Shown piece by piece: positions 1 to 8,245 of a stretch of 13,060 nt of DNA. Under the pieces are notes generated by a model, which saw only the letters and a list, made by a program, of their open reading frames with translations, was not told where the DNA came from and did no database searches. Origin of the DNA: Candidatus Aminicenantota bacterium. GTDB lineage: Bacteria; Acidobacteriota; Aminicenantia; Aminicenantales; Aminicenantaceae. Each line of letters begins with the position of its first letter. The stretch's first letter is position 1. Location of the stretch: NCBI GenBank assembly GCA_030614645.1, contig JAUWTR010000007.1, forward strand, positions 1 through 13,060. The letters are read 5' to 3'. The position numbers and the translations under genes are program-made.

Positions 1-1665
1 ATACAATCATCATCCCTTGAACAGATCGCCCCAGAAATAGGCTTAGAAGGCTTAAAAGGGCTAAAAAGTAAAATAGCAGAGGTAGTAGATGAGGTTAACC
101 AAAAAACATATAACCAGCTGGAATTTGTATATATCGATCCTTCTTTCCAAACAATCAATGAAGATGAATTAGCTCCTTACCAGCGCTTTGGTCTGCAGTG
201 GCCTGAATTAAAAAAAGAAGATGGAACGATTATCCCCGTAGGAAAAGGGATAATAGCCTTAGGTATTGAAACTGGAGAAAAATCATTTGAAAAACGGCTA
301 TTAACACAGAAGCTTAATTTGACCAGCCAGGGATTTCAGGAACAATTCCAGGTTATAGAAATGGAAGAAATCAAGGCTTTTATCGAAGGGAATGTGGACA
401 ATCTTATTAATATACATGATGAAATAGGCTACCTTTCCTCCCATGGAACTATGGCCCTGTCCGCTTCTCTCCCCCCTCAGCTTCAAGCAATGCAGCCCCA
501 ACAGGCGGGTTCTTTGACTAAATTTAATTATCTTCTAAGCAGTAATTACAGTATCACCCAGATAGACCTCAAAGCTGAAGAAATTCCAGATTCTATAGAT
601 AATCTCATCATTGCCGGTGCTAAAGAAAACTTTTCGGATTGGGAACTTTTTCAGATCGACCAATTCCTGATGAAGGGAAAATCAATAGCTCTATTTATGG
701 AATCATTTAATGAGATACAGCCTCAGAGACAACAACAGATGTATCAAATGCAGCAGCCGGCTTACCTTCCAATTAACACTGGGTTAGGAAAATTGCTGGA
801 ACATTATGGAGCTAAAGTAAAAAAATCATATGTATTAGATGAAAGCTGTTACGTCAACCGGGATCAATACAGCGGCGAGACTCCCATATATTTTGCTCCG
901 CTCATTAAGAATGAAAATATCAATCATAAGCTGGATTTCATGAGCAACATAAAAGAATTGATAATGATAAAGATTTCACCTGTGGAAATTGATTCGGAAA
1001 AAATAAAACAGAATGATCTTAAAAGCTTTAATCTAATAAAATCATCAGCCAGGGCATGGGAGATGTCAGGAAGGATAAACTTAAACCCGATGATGATGAG
1101 ACCGCCTATGAATGATGAGGAAAGAAAAGTATTTTCATTGGCTTATGTAGTGGAAGGAAGATTCCCTAGCTATTTCGCCGATAAGCCCCTCCCAGAGAAA
1201 CCTGAACCAAAAAAAGAAGAACAAAACGCTGAAGAAGAAGATAAAAAGAATGCGCCGGAAGAAACGCAACCTGAAGTACAAGAATCAAAAATTAAAAGTG
1301 TGAAAGGAATCCTCACAAAAGGGCAGCCTGGAAAGATATTCTTAATAGGAACCACTGAAATATTAAAAGATAATGTTCTGGATGAGGCTGGAAATTCACC
1401 CAATGCGCTATTTCTCCTAAATACTATTGATTATTTAAATAATAAGTCAGATACTGCTGTGATGAGAAGCAAAAATCAACGTTTCAATCCTCTTAAAGAT
1501 ACAAAAGTTTTTACCCGTACTTTTGTAAAAATTATAAATATTGGAGGGCTACCTGCTCTTATAATTCTCCTGGGAATCTCAGTCTGGTTTCGCCGTAAGG
1601 CCAGGCGGAAAAAGATCCAATCCGAGTTTTTAAAAAAGAAGTCATCTAAGGGGGAACGCTCATGA
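1..1665 (+). CDS. GldG-like ABC transport auxiliary protein (5' end outside window)
   Basis: The reading frame is open from base 1 with no start codon in a suitable place, so the gene enters from the left; 554 residues are visible. The TTG at 319 is internal, because clearly coding sequence lies upstream of it (for example QLEFVYIDPSF near bases 115-150). The visible part matches the layout of the GldG / ABC_transp_aux family: a mixed alpha/beta extracytoplasmic domain followed by one C-terminal membrane helix (about bases 1528-1590) and a very basic tail (RRKARRKK). The stretch LIIAGAKENFSDWELFQIDQFLMKG recalls the conserved 'prop up / item on a bar' region of GldG proteins. Insertions include a Gln/Met-rich loop (about 718-762) and a Glu/Lys/Pro-rich linker (about 1195-1290). 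Family members act with an ABC ATPase and permease; the substrate is unknown. It overlaps the next gene by 4 bases. Family assignment rests on layout and neighbour, and I am fairly sure of it. Confidence 0.8.
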   Translation: MQSSSLEQIAPEIGLEGLKGLKSKIAEVVDEVNQKTYNQLEFVYIDPSFQTINEDELAPYQRFGLQWPELKKEDGTIIPVGKGIIALGIETGEKSFEKRLLTQKLNLTSQGFQEQFQVIEMEEIKAFIEGNVDNLINIHDEIGYLSSHGTMALSASLPPQLQAMQPQQAGSLTKFNYLLSSNYSITQIDLKAEEIPDSIDNLIIAGAKENFSDWELFQIDQFLMKGKSIALFMESFNEIQPQRQQQMYQMQQPAYLPINTGLGKLLEHYGAKVKKSYVLDESCYVNRDQYSGETPIYFAPLIKNENINHKLDFMSNIKELIMIKISPVEIDSEKIKQNDLKSFNLIKSSARAWEMSGRINLNPMMMRPPMNDEERKVFSLAYVVEGRFPSYFADKPLPEKPEPKKEEQNAEEEDKKNAPEETQPEVQESKIKSVKGILTKGQPGKIFLIGTTEILKDNVLDEAGNSPNALFLLNTIDYLNNKSDTAVMRSKNQRFNPLKDTKVFTRTFVKIINIGGLPALIILLGISVWFRRKARRKKIQSEFLKKKSSKGERS

Positions 1666-2642
1666 AATTAAAAAAAGAATATCTGATCTTAGGAGGGATT
1701 ATTGCAGTACTGCTTATATACCTTATCCTGGGAAGCGGCAGAAACAAGATGAGTTATAAAGTTCCTGAACTCAAAAACATTCAAATAGGTGAAATAAATA
1801 GAATTGAAATAAATAGAAGCGGAAAAAGCATAATATTGGCCGGAAAAGAAGACAATTGGAAAATAATGCCTCAGGAATATCCTGCAAACGGCACTAAAGT
1901 AAACTCTATGCTGGAGGTGGTCGAAAACCTTACTTTAACTGAACTTGCAGCAGAAAAAAAGGACTTCCAGCGTTATGACCTGGATGAAAAAAATAAAATA
2001 AATGTAAAAGTATATAAGGGTGATACTTTATTGAGGCAATTTGATATAGGAAAAACATCATCCACTAACAGCCATACCTTTGTCATGCTTGAAAATGACT
2101 CGCGGATATTTTACGCACGAAATTCTTTTCAAAGCGATTTCAGCTATGAAGTCGGCGATCTCAGGGATAAAGTAATTATGGATTTTGAACAAAGTGAGAT
2201 AACTGGAATAGAAATCCAAAAAAGTGGAAAAACTTTGCAGTTTGTTAAAAAGATGGAAACAGTTGAGCCTGAAGAAAAAGAATCCCAAGATACAAACGAA
2301 GCTTTAGAAACACCAGAAGAAACAAGACAAGAAGAAACCTGGGTGTTACCTGATGGAACCAAAGGCAACAAAGATAATATTAATTCTATTCTTTCTGCCA
2401 TATCCCATCTTAGATGTGATGAATATATTGAGGGAAAAAATATAGAAGACTTTAAAGAACCTGTTTATACTGTAATTTTAAAAGGAAGCAAAGATTATAC
2501 TCTTAAGATATTTGAAAAAGAAGACAAAGAAGATGGAAAATATCCCTCCCTTTCTTCTGAAAATGCTTATCCCTTTCTTCTTTCCACTTACTCTGCAGAA
2601 AGTATAATGAAAAAACCGGAAGAATTATTAGAACAAGAGTAG
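1662..2642 (+). CDS. DUF4340 domain-containing membrane-anchored protein
   Basis: The 326-residue protein has an N-terminal anchor (basic MKLKKE, then a hydrophobic run at residues 7-24) and an extracytoplasmic body. The body holds recurring short beta-rich modules of the DUF4340 type: 'I..IEI.RSGKSIIL...DNWKI' near residue 45, and a related module near 180 ('ITGIEIQKSGKTLQFVKK') leading to 'ETWVLPDGTKGN' near 226. Between these two parts of the second module is a Glu-rich insertion (about residues 202-228). The start ATG lies in an ATGA overlap with the stop of the upstream GldG-like gene and has a strong AGGGGG ribosome site about 7 bases before it, so the start is secure. DUF4340 genes are known to follow gldG-type genes in ABC transporter operons; the molecular role is unknown. 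I infer that it acts as an accessory subunit at the outer face of the inner membrane. The order and the overlap support co-translation with the upstream gene. Confidence 0.82.
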   Translation: MKLKKEYLILGGIIAVLLIYLILGSGRNKMSYKVPELKNIQIGEINRIEINRSGKSIILAGKEDNWKIMPQEYPANGTKVNSMLEVVENLTLTELAAEKKDFQRYDLDEKNKINVKVYKGDTLLRQFDIGKTSSTNSHTFVMLENDSRIFYARNSFQSDFSYEVGDLRDKVIMDFEQSEITGIEIQKSGKTLQFVKKMETVEPEEKESQDTNEALETPEETRQEETWVLPDGTKGNKDNINSILSAISHLRCDEYIEGKNIEDFKEPVYTVILKGSKDYTLKIFEKEDKEDGKYPSLSSENAYPFLLSTYSAESIMKKPEELLEQE

Positions 2643-2674
2643 CTTGAATCATTGACTCCTTGAATCATTGAGTC
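2643..2674. repeat. Four tandem 8-bp repeats, consensus MTTGANTC
   Basis: The gap after the DUF4340 stop consists of CTTGAATC, ATTGACTC, CTTGAATC and ATTGAGTC, directly abutting. Read as 16-mers, it is two copies differing by one base (C at 2656 against G at 2672). That difference makes GACTC (2654-2658) and GAGTC (2670-2674) complementary, so the array can fold as a 5-bp stem with an 11-base loop on either strand. It lies between the 3' ends of two convergent operons. Function is unknown; it may be a simple-sequence expansion or part of a terminator. Confidence 0.85.
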
Positions 2675-2690
2675 CTATAGGATTTTTTAT
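2670..2690 (+). terminator. Weak candidate intrinsic terminator of the GldG/DUF4340 operon
   Basis: GAGTCC (2670-2675) can pair with GGATTT (2680-2685), using two G-U pairs, around a TATA loop. The core is the perfect palindrome TCCTATAGGA. A run of six T starts at 2683 and overlaps the 3' arm of the stem. Position, 28 bases after the DUF4340 stop, is right for a terminator, but the stem is short and AU-rich, so efficiency is doubtful. The minus strand has no T-run beyond the hairpin, so it does not look like an intrinsic terminator for the opposing rho operon. Confidence 0.35.
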
Positions 2691-3971
2691 TTACAATCCT
2701 TTACTCATAGCATCAAGGAATTCTGCATTGGTCTTGGTCCTGCTCATCTTTTCCATCAGCAGTTCTATTGCTTCTATCTCATTTAATTGACTGAGAACTT
2801 TTCGTAATACCCAAATTCTCTTAAGATCATTGTCCTTAATAAGCAACTCTTCTTTTCGTGTGCCAGAGCGATTGATATCTATAGCAGGAAACAACCTTTT
2901 ATCAACAAGGCGGCGGTCAAGGTTGATCTCCATATTTCCCGTTCCTTTAAATTCTTCAAAAATCACATCGTCCATGCGGCTTCCAGTATCAACAAGAGAA
3001 GTTGCCATTATGGTTAAGCTTCCGCCTTCTTCTAATTTCCTTGCAGAGCCGAAAAATTTCTTAGGCTTTTGCAAAGCATTAGCATCGATTCCTCCGGAAA
3101 GAACTTTCCCGGAAGGCGGAGTTATGGCATTGTGGGCCCGTGCAAGGCGTGTAATACTATCCATCAATATAACAACATCCTTTTTTAACTCAACGAGACG
3201 TTTAGCTTTTTCTAATACAATATTTGAAACCTGTGTGTTTCGTTTTTGGGGTTCGTCAAAAGTAGATGCAACGACTTCTCCATTAATGCTTCTCTGAAAA
3301 TCAGTAACTTCTTCAGGACGTTCCGCTACTAGAAGTACGATCGTAAACACTTCAGGATGATTTTTTTCTATTGATTGGGCGATAGTCTTAAGTAAAGTCG
3401 TCTTTCCAGCTCTTGGAGGAGATACTATAAGCCCCCTCTGCCCCTTTCCTATGGGAGTTAGAAGGTCCATTATTCTGGCATTCATGTTTTTTTGATCTCC
3501 ATCTTCCAATTTGAATTTTTCAAATGGATAAAGAGGAGTCAGGCTTTCGAAATGAACATTTCTGCGATTCTCCATAATAACGTCAGGATGGGAAAAGTTG
3601 ATAGCTTCAATTTGTATTAAAGCAAAATATTTTTCCCCATTTTTTGGGGGCCTTACAACTCCGGATATTGTATCTCCAGTGCGAAGTCTAAATTTTCTTA
3701 TTTGAGATGGAGAAACGTAAATGTCATCTTGGCTAGGCAAGTAACTGAATTCCGGAGCCCTTAGGAATCCGAATCCGTCACTCAGACACTCCAGCACTCC
3801 TTCGGAAAACAATAGTCCTTTCTTTTTTGCTTGTGCTTCGAGAACCTTAAAAATTAGATTTTGTTTGTTTAAATTCTTTATCTCCTCATCAGAAATACTA
3901 AATTCACCAGCAATAGTAATTATTTTTTTTAGGGTGTGTTTTTCTAACTGGGCAACATCGAACTCTTTCAT
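2691..3971 (-). CDS. rho: Transcription termination factor Rho
   Basis: Rho is a hexameric RNA-dependent ATPase that ends transcription by translocating along untranslated RNA. At 426 residues this one is close to the usual size (E. coli 419) and lacks the long N-terminal insertions seen in some phyla. Residues 1-50 are the N-terminal helical domain. The cold-shock-like primary RNA site follows, with DGFGFLR at 65-71. The ATPase core has Walker [10 protein letters not shown] (184-192) and Walker B DVVILMDS (265-272). The Q-loop region is [10 protein letters not shown] (291-300), the R-loop KGTGN (342-346), and the arginine-finger region [15 protein letters not shown] (361-375, Arg368). The ATG has a good ribosome site, GAGAGGT, 4 bases upstream. 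It is the last gene of the tig-clpP-clpX-lon unit, 30 bases after lon, with no visible terminator or promoter between. Rho often limits its own synthesis by early termination; the short leader here leaves little room for that, so control probably comes from the operon promoter. Confidence 0.97.
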   Translation of the reverse strand: MKEFDVAQLEKHTLKKIITIAGEFSISDEEIKNLNKQNLIFKVLEAQAKKKGLLFSEGVLECLSDGFGFLRAPEFSYLPSQDDIYVSPSQIRKFRLRTGDTISGVVRPPKNGEKYFALIQIEAINFSHPDVIMENRRNVHFESLTPLYPFEKFKLEDGDQKNMNARIMDLLTPIGKGQRGLIVSPPRAGKTTLLKTIAQSIEKNHPEVFTIVLLVAERPEEVTDFQRSINGEVVASTFDEPQKRNTQVSNIVLEKAKRLVELKKDVVILMDSITRLARAHNAITPPSGKVLSGGIDANALQKPKKFFGSARKLEEGGSLTIMATSLVDTGSRMDDVIFEEFKGTGNMEINLDRRLVDKRLFPAIDINRSGTRKEELLIKDNDLKRIWVLRKVLSQLNEIEAIELLMEKMSRTKTNAEFLDAMSKGL

Positions 3972-4001
3972 TCTAACCTCTCATTTATTAATTTTTAGAT
4001 T

Positions 4002-6389
4002 TTAATTTGCAATAGATGGCTCTTGAGTCTCTTCTCTTTCAAAATCGTCTTTTATTTTCTCTGGTATCTCTTTTGAAAGGACAATTTTTAAGACTTGATC
4101 CATAGTTTCAACAAAATTAATCTTCATAACCGCTTTGATATTTTTTGGGATATCCCTCAAATCACACATATTTTCCAGAGGAAAAATTACTTCTCTGATC
4201 CCTTCTCTATGTGCTGCCAGTAGCTTCTCCTTGATACCTCCAACTGAAAGCACTTTTCCCTTTAGAGTTAATTCCCCACTCATTGCCACATTTTTATTAA
4301 CTGGAATATTCATCAACAATGAGATAATAGCTGTAGCCAAAGTTATTCCAGCAGAAGGGCCTTCTTTAGGTGTTGCGGCTTCAGGTACATGGATATGAAT
4401 ATCGAAATTTTTATGGAGATCACGGACCACATTTAATTCAAACATTTTTCCTCTTACATAGCTAAAAGCAGCTTGGGCTGATTCCTGCATGACATCACCT
4501 AATTGACCTGTTAGGGTAAAATTGCCTTTCCCGTGTATTTTTGTTACTTCAAATGTTAAAAGTTCACCTCCGAATTCAGTCCAGGCCATGCCGACAGCTA
4601 CCCCAATCTCCTCTTTTTTGTCTATTTCCGTCCTTCTAAAACGGGGAATCCCTAGAAAATTTTCTAAATTTCTTGGAGAAATAGATTCTTTATAGGATTT
4701 TCCTTTGGTAACTACTTTTTTCACAACTTTTCTGCAGATCGATGTTATTTCACGCTCCAGATTTCTGACTCCAGCTTCGCGAGTATATGCACGGATAAGT
4801 TTTTGAAGTGACTTATTTGAGAGATTAAGGTTTTTCTCTTTTAAACCATGAGCCTTCATCTGTTTAGGAAGTAAAAATCTTTTTCCTATCTGAAGTTTTT
4901 CTTCTTCTGTATATCCGGGAAGACGAATTACTTCCATTCTGTCGAAAAGCGGTCGGGGAATTGTGTGCATTACATTGGCGGTAACGATAAATATGACTTG
5001 AGAGAGATCGAATTCAGTATCAATATAATGGTCTAGAAAAGTACTGTTTTGTTCTGGGTCAAGGACTTCCATAAGAGCAGAGGCTGGATCGCCTCTAAAA
5101 TCCACACTCATTTTGTCTACTTCATCAAGAAGAAAAACAGGGTTTTTAGTGCCTGCTTTCTTTATCATCTGAATTATTCTGCCAGGATAAGCTCCAATAT
5201 AAGTCCTGCGGTGCCCTCTAATCTCTGCTTCATCCCGTACTCCACCTAAGGAAATACGTATAAATTTCCTTCCTGTTGCTCTTGCAATCGAACTCCCTAA
5301 TGAACTTTTTCCTACACCAGGAGGACCTATGAATCCCAATACTACTCCCTTGGGATTTTTCACCAACTGGCGGATCGATAAATACTCTAATATCCGTTCT
5401 TTGACTTTTTCCAATCCATAATGATCTTCATTCAATATCCTCTCAGCAATTTTTAACTCTCTTTTTTCGCGAGATTTTTTGTTCCATGGCAGAGATGTGA
5501 TCCAATCAAGATAATTACGGCCAACAGTTGCCTCAGCAGACATGGGAGGCATGACTTCCAGGCGCTCTAGCTCTTTATTCGCCTTTTCCTCAGCATCCTT
5601 GGGCATTTTTGCTTTTGCTATTTTTTTACGGATATCTTCTATTTCATTGTTCTTTTCTTGCTTTTTCACTTTGATACCTGGTGGAAAAACCTTGATCCCG
5701 GATTGTTTATAGGAATATTTATTTTTTCCGGAAGTTTTGCCTCCCATTTTTAAGCTGGAGTGAATTTTTAAGATTTCTCCTTCCAAAATGTAATTCATTC
5801 TCTGTAACCTTTCTATCTGGTTAGTTGTCTCAAGTATATTTTGCTTTTCATCAAGTGACAAATAAAGATGAGAGGCGATGATATCCGATATCCGCCCTGG
5901 GGAATTTTCTTTTAGTGAAGGAATTATGGAATTAAAACTGGCATGCTTGCGAAGTTTTAAATAATCTTCAAAAAGAGCCAAGGTCATTCCAAGAATTTCT
6001 TTTGTTTTTTCTCCCTCAGCAGGGATTTCTTTTACTTCTTTAGCCAGGACCTGATGAAAAGGATGGATACTAAGAAATTCAATTATTCTATATCTCTTTT
6101 TACCTTCTACAATGACCTTGATATTTTTATTATCAATTTTTACGACACGAATTATCTTAGCGATAATCCCCATAGAGTAAATATCGCAGGGTTGAGGAGT
6201 ATCAATAGATGCATCCATCTGTGCGGAAAGAAAAACTAAATTTCCTTTAGATGATGCTTTTTCTAAAGCTTTGATCGAGGATTCCCGGCCAATAATAAAG
6301 GGAACCAGTGTGGAAGGAAAAACAACCATATCTCTTAAAGGAATCAAAGGAAGGCTTTCAATGACTTCTCTTCTATTTTCTTGCTGCAT
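4002..6389 (-). CDS. lon: ATP-dependent protease Lon (LonA type)
   Basis: Lon is a cytoplasmic hexameric AAA+ serine protease that degrades misfolded and regulatory proteins. The 795 residues hold all LonA parts: substrate-recognition N domain (from LPLIPLRDMVVFP, about 13-205), a helical linker, the AAA+ module with Walker A GPPGVGKS (355-362) and Walker B VFLLDEVD (418-425), and the protease domain with the Ser-Lys dyad. The dyad is Ser679 in EGPSAG and Lys722 in GGIKEKLLAA, the same numbers as in E. coli Lon, so overall spacing is preserved. The odd part is residues 215-246, where the family's conserved 'KSQREYYLREQLKAIQKELG' type linker is replaced by a Gly/Lys/Pro-rich sequence of similar length; flanking sequence (NNEIEDIRKKIAKAKMP) is normal. 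The start lies 2 bases after the clpX stop, and its ribosome site GGAG is inside the last clpX codons, which implies translational coupling. No HAIR/CIRCE operator is visible. Confidence 0.97.
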   Translation of the reverse strand: MQQENRREVIESLPLIPLRDMVVFPSTLVPFIIGRESSIKALEKASSKGNLVFLSAQMDASIDTPQPCDIYSMGIIAKIIRVVKIDNKNIKVIVEGKKRYRIIEFLSIHPFHQVLAKEVKEIPAEGEKTKEILGMTLALFEDYLKLRKHASFNSIIPSLKENSPGRISDIIASHLYLSLDEKQNILETTNQIERLQRMNYILEGEILKIHSSLKMGGKTSGKNKYSYKQSGIKVFPPGIKVKKQEKNNEIEDIRKKIAKAKMPKDAEEKANKELERLEVMPPMSAEATVGRNYLDWITSLPWNKKSREKRELKIAERILNEDHYGLEKVKERILEYLSIRQLVKNPKGVVLGFIGPPGVGKSSLGSSIARATGRKFIRISLGGVRDEAEIRGHRRTYIGAYPGRIIQMIKKAGTKNPVFLLDEVDKMSVDFRGDPASALMEVLDPEQNSTFLDHYIDTEFDLSQVIFIVTANVMHTIPRPLFDRMEVIRLPGYTEEEKLQIGKRFLLPKQMKAHGLKEKNLNLSNKSLQKLIRAYTREAGVRNLEREITSICRKVVKKVVTKGKSYKESISPRNLENFLGIPRFRRTEIDKKEEIGVAVGMAWTEFGGELLTFEVTKIHGKGNFTLTGQLGDVMQESAQAAFSYVRGKMFELNVVRDLHKNFDIHIHVPEAATPKEGPSAGITLATAIISLLMNIPVNKNVAMSGELTLKGKVLSVGGIKEKLLAAHREGIREVIFPLENMCDLRDIPKNIKAVMKINFVETMDQVLKIVLSKEIPEKIKDDFEREETQEPSIAN

Positions 6390-6391
6390 TA

Positions 6392-7648
6392 TTAAACTCC
6401 ATTACCTCTTTTTAAGCTATCATAATCCAATTTTTTATCTTCAACCATTTTTTTAGTAATCTTTATTAAGGGCGTTTTCTTTGAAGAGGGAATATGAAAC
6501 ATAATATCCAACATAAGATCTTCAATTATACTTCTGAGGCCGCGTGCACCCAATTTTTGCTCCATTGATCTGCTTGCTATAGAGCTTAGGGCTTCCTTAG
6601 TAAAATAAAGCTTTGTATTTTCCATTTCAAACATCTTTTGAAACTGTTTTACGAGAGCATTTTTGGGTTTGGTGAGTATATTTACAAGATCATCTTTATC
6701 CAAATCAGAAAACATAGCCACTATAGGTATCCTACCAACTAATTCAGGGATCAAGCCGTATTTAATAAGATCCTGAGGAATAATTAGACCATAAATATTG
6801 TCCTGATTTCTAATTCCTCTCCGAAAATTTCCAGCATTAAATCCAACAGAAGTTTTTCCTACACGTTCCGAAATAATAGAGTCGAGTCCGATAAAAGAGC
6901 CGCCCAATATAAAAAGGATATCAGAGGTATCTATAGGAATATATTCCTGCTGAGGATGTTTTCTTCCGCCCTTAGGGGGCACATTGGCTATTGTGCCTTC
7001 TATGATCTTTAGCAAGGCTTGCTGCACACCTTCTCCAGATACATCACGTGTAATTGAGGGGCTGTCGCCCTTACGGCTGATCTTATCAATTTCATCAATG
7101 TAAATGATTCCCTTTTGCGTTCTTTCAATGTCTCCATGCGAGGCTTGAAATAGCTTTAAAACAATATTCTCAACATCCTCCCCAACATAACCGGCCTCTG
7201 TAAGTGTTGTCGCATCAGCAATGGCAAAAGGAACGGAAAGTATTTTAGCCAAAGTCTGTGCCATTAATGTTTTTCCGGTTCCGGTTGGGCCTATCAGCAG
7301 AATATTGCTTTTAGTTAGTTCGACATCATCATCTTTTTCATTTTGATAACTTATTCGTTTATAATGATTGTAAACAGCTACGGAAATTTTTTTCTTAGCA
7401 TCTTCCTGGCCTATGATATATTCATCAAGCAATTTATTTATTTCGAAGGGCAATAGAAATCTGGTTTTTTCATCTTTTTGCTCTTTCTGTTTTTTCTCAG
7501 CAAAAACTATTGTATGGGCTAATTCAATACAAATATCACATATGTATATTCCTCCAGGCCCGGCAATTAGTTTTTTTACCAGAGGTTGGGAACGGTTACA
7601 AAAGTTACATCTTGGGGTTTTATCAGTTTGTTGGTTTATATCATCCAT
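6392..7648 (-). CDS. clpX: ATP-dependent Clp protease ATP-binding subunit ClpX
   Basis: ClpX is the AAA+ unfoldase that feeds tagged or damaged proteins into ClpP. From the ATG at 7648 it has 418 residues, the normal length. The N-terminal zinc domain has C14, C17, C37 and C40. It is followed by Walker A GPTGTGKT (120-127), pore-1 loop GYVGED (153-158), Walker B IIYIDEID (181-188) and an RKH-type loop (229-231). The ClpP-docking tripeptide is VGF (268-270) in place of IGF, followed by Arg306 in ELVGR (arginine finger) and sensor-2 GARGLR (367-372). I chose the ATG at 7648, not the in-frame TTG at 7693, because the zinc domain normally starts close to the terminus and the longer form would add 15 unrelated residues overlapping clpP. 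The start overlaps the clpP stop by 8 bases (ATGGATGA) and its ribosome site is weak (AAAAGA), so reinitiation by ribosomes leaving clpP is likely. Confidence 0.97.
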   Translation of the reverse strand: MDDINQQTDKTPRCNFCNRSQPLVKKLIAGPGGIYICDICIELAHTIVFAEKKQKEQKDEKTRFLLPFEINKLLDEYIIGQEDAKKKISVAVYNHYKRISYQNEKDDDVELTKSNILLIGPTGTGKTLMAQTLAKILSVPFAIADATTLTEAGYVGEDVENIVLKLFQASHGDIERTQKGIIYIDEIDKISRKGDSPSITRDVSGEGVQQALLKIIEGTIANVPPKGGRKHPQQEYIPIDTSDILFILGGSFIGLDSIISERVGKTSVGFNAGNFRRGIRNQDNIYGLIIPQDLIKYGLIPELVGRIPIVAMFSDLDKDDLVNILTKPKNALVKQFQKMFEMENTKLYFTKEALSSIASRSMEQKLGARGLRSIIEDLMLDIMFHIPSSKKTPLIKITKKMVEDKKLDYDSLKRGNGV

Positions 7649-8234
7649 TATCTTTTCTTTTAGATAACATTTTATCAACAATCCCATACTCAATAGCTTG
7701 TGATGCAGTCATAATAAAATCACGTTCGACATCATTCTGTATCTTTTTCTTAGTTTGTTTTGTATGAAGAGTAAGTATATTGTTAATATTCTCTCGCATC
7801 CTTAATATTTCTTTTGCCTTTATTTCAATGTCAGTAGCTTGACCCTTAATTCCTCCGTATGGTTGGTGAATGATAATACGTGCATTTGGAAGAGAATAGC
7901 GTTTTCCTTTTGTCCCGGCTGCTAACAACACAGCTGCCATGCTGGCGGCCTGTCCTACACATATTGTGGATATATCAGAGCTGATAAACTGCATTGTATC
8001 GTATATTCCTAATCCTGAAGTAATATTCCCTCCCGGAGAATTAATGTAGATGAAAATTTCTTTTTCCGGGTTTTCAGCCTCAAGAAAAAGAAGCTGGGCA
8101 ATAACTGAGTTAGCAACTTCATCATTGATCTCTGAACCGATAAAAACGATTCTATCTTTGAGAAGACGTGAATAAATATCATATACACGTTCTTGTCTTC
8201 CTTCTTTGTCGACGATAAAGGGGATTTGAGTCAT
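7641..8234 (-). CDS. clpP: ATP-dependent Clp protease proteolytic subunit ClpP
   Basis: ClpP is the tetradecameric serine peptidase chamber that works with ClpX. At 197 residues it is full length. The catalytic triad is complete: Ser98 in [10 protein letters not shown], His123 in IIIHQPYGG and Asp172 in [15 protein letters not shown] (65-70) forms the oxyanion region, and FIGSEI near 31-36 marks the start of the fold. The N-terminal segment [22 protein letters not shown] is the usual ClpP beginning, so the start is well supported, although its ribosome site is not obvious. It begins 11 bases after the tig stop, and its own stop lies within the clpX start region. The ClpX docking loop and ClpP are encoded side by side, which fits a dedicated ClpXP pair. 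Confidence 0.97.
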   Translation of the reverse strand: MTQIPFIVDKEGRQERVYDIYSRLLKDRIVFIGSEINDEVANSVIAQLLFLEAENPEKEIFIYINSPGGNITSGLGIYDTMQFISSDISTICVGQAASMAAVLLAAGTKGKRYSLPNARIIIHQPYGGIKGQATDIEIKAKEILRMRENINNILTLHTKQTKKKIQNDVERDFIMTASQAIEYGIVDKMLSKRKDNG

Positions 8235-8245
8235 TGGATAAAATA

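Noticed and set aside
319..321. TTG at 319 as the start of the GldG-like gene
   Set aside because: The frame is open back to base 1 and the upstream 106 codons read as real protein, so the gene is cut by the window edge.
2643..2674. The repeats as a CRISPR array or phage attachment site
   Set aside because: Units are 8 bases, abut without spacers, and no cas, integrase or phage gene is nearby; the tRNA-Leu is far away and its 3' end is not duplicated in the window as far as I can see.
2830..3297. Plus-strand open frame opposite rho, and similar antisense frames opposite lon, tig and the aminotransferase
   Set aside because: They lie wholly opposite well-conserved genes, have no ribosome site of note and show no recognisable protein motif.
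5652..5747. A pair of compensating frameshifts in lon
   Set aside because: Both alternative frames contain stops across the stretch and neither restores the canonical helix; treated as in-frame divergence pending read data.
7649..7693. A longer ClpX start at the TTG at 7693
   Set aside because: It would add 15 residues unlike any ClpX terminus and deepen the overlap with clpP; the ATG at 7648 places the zinc domain where the family has it.
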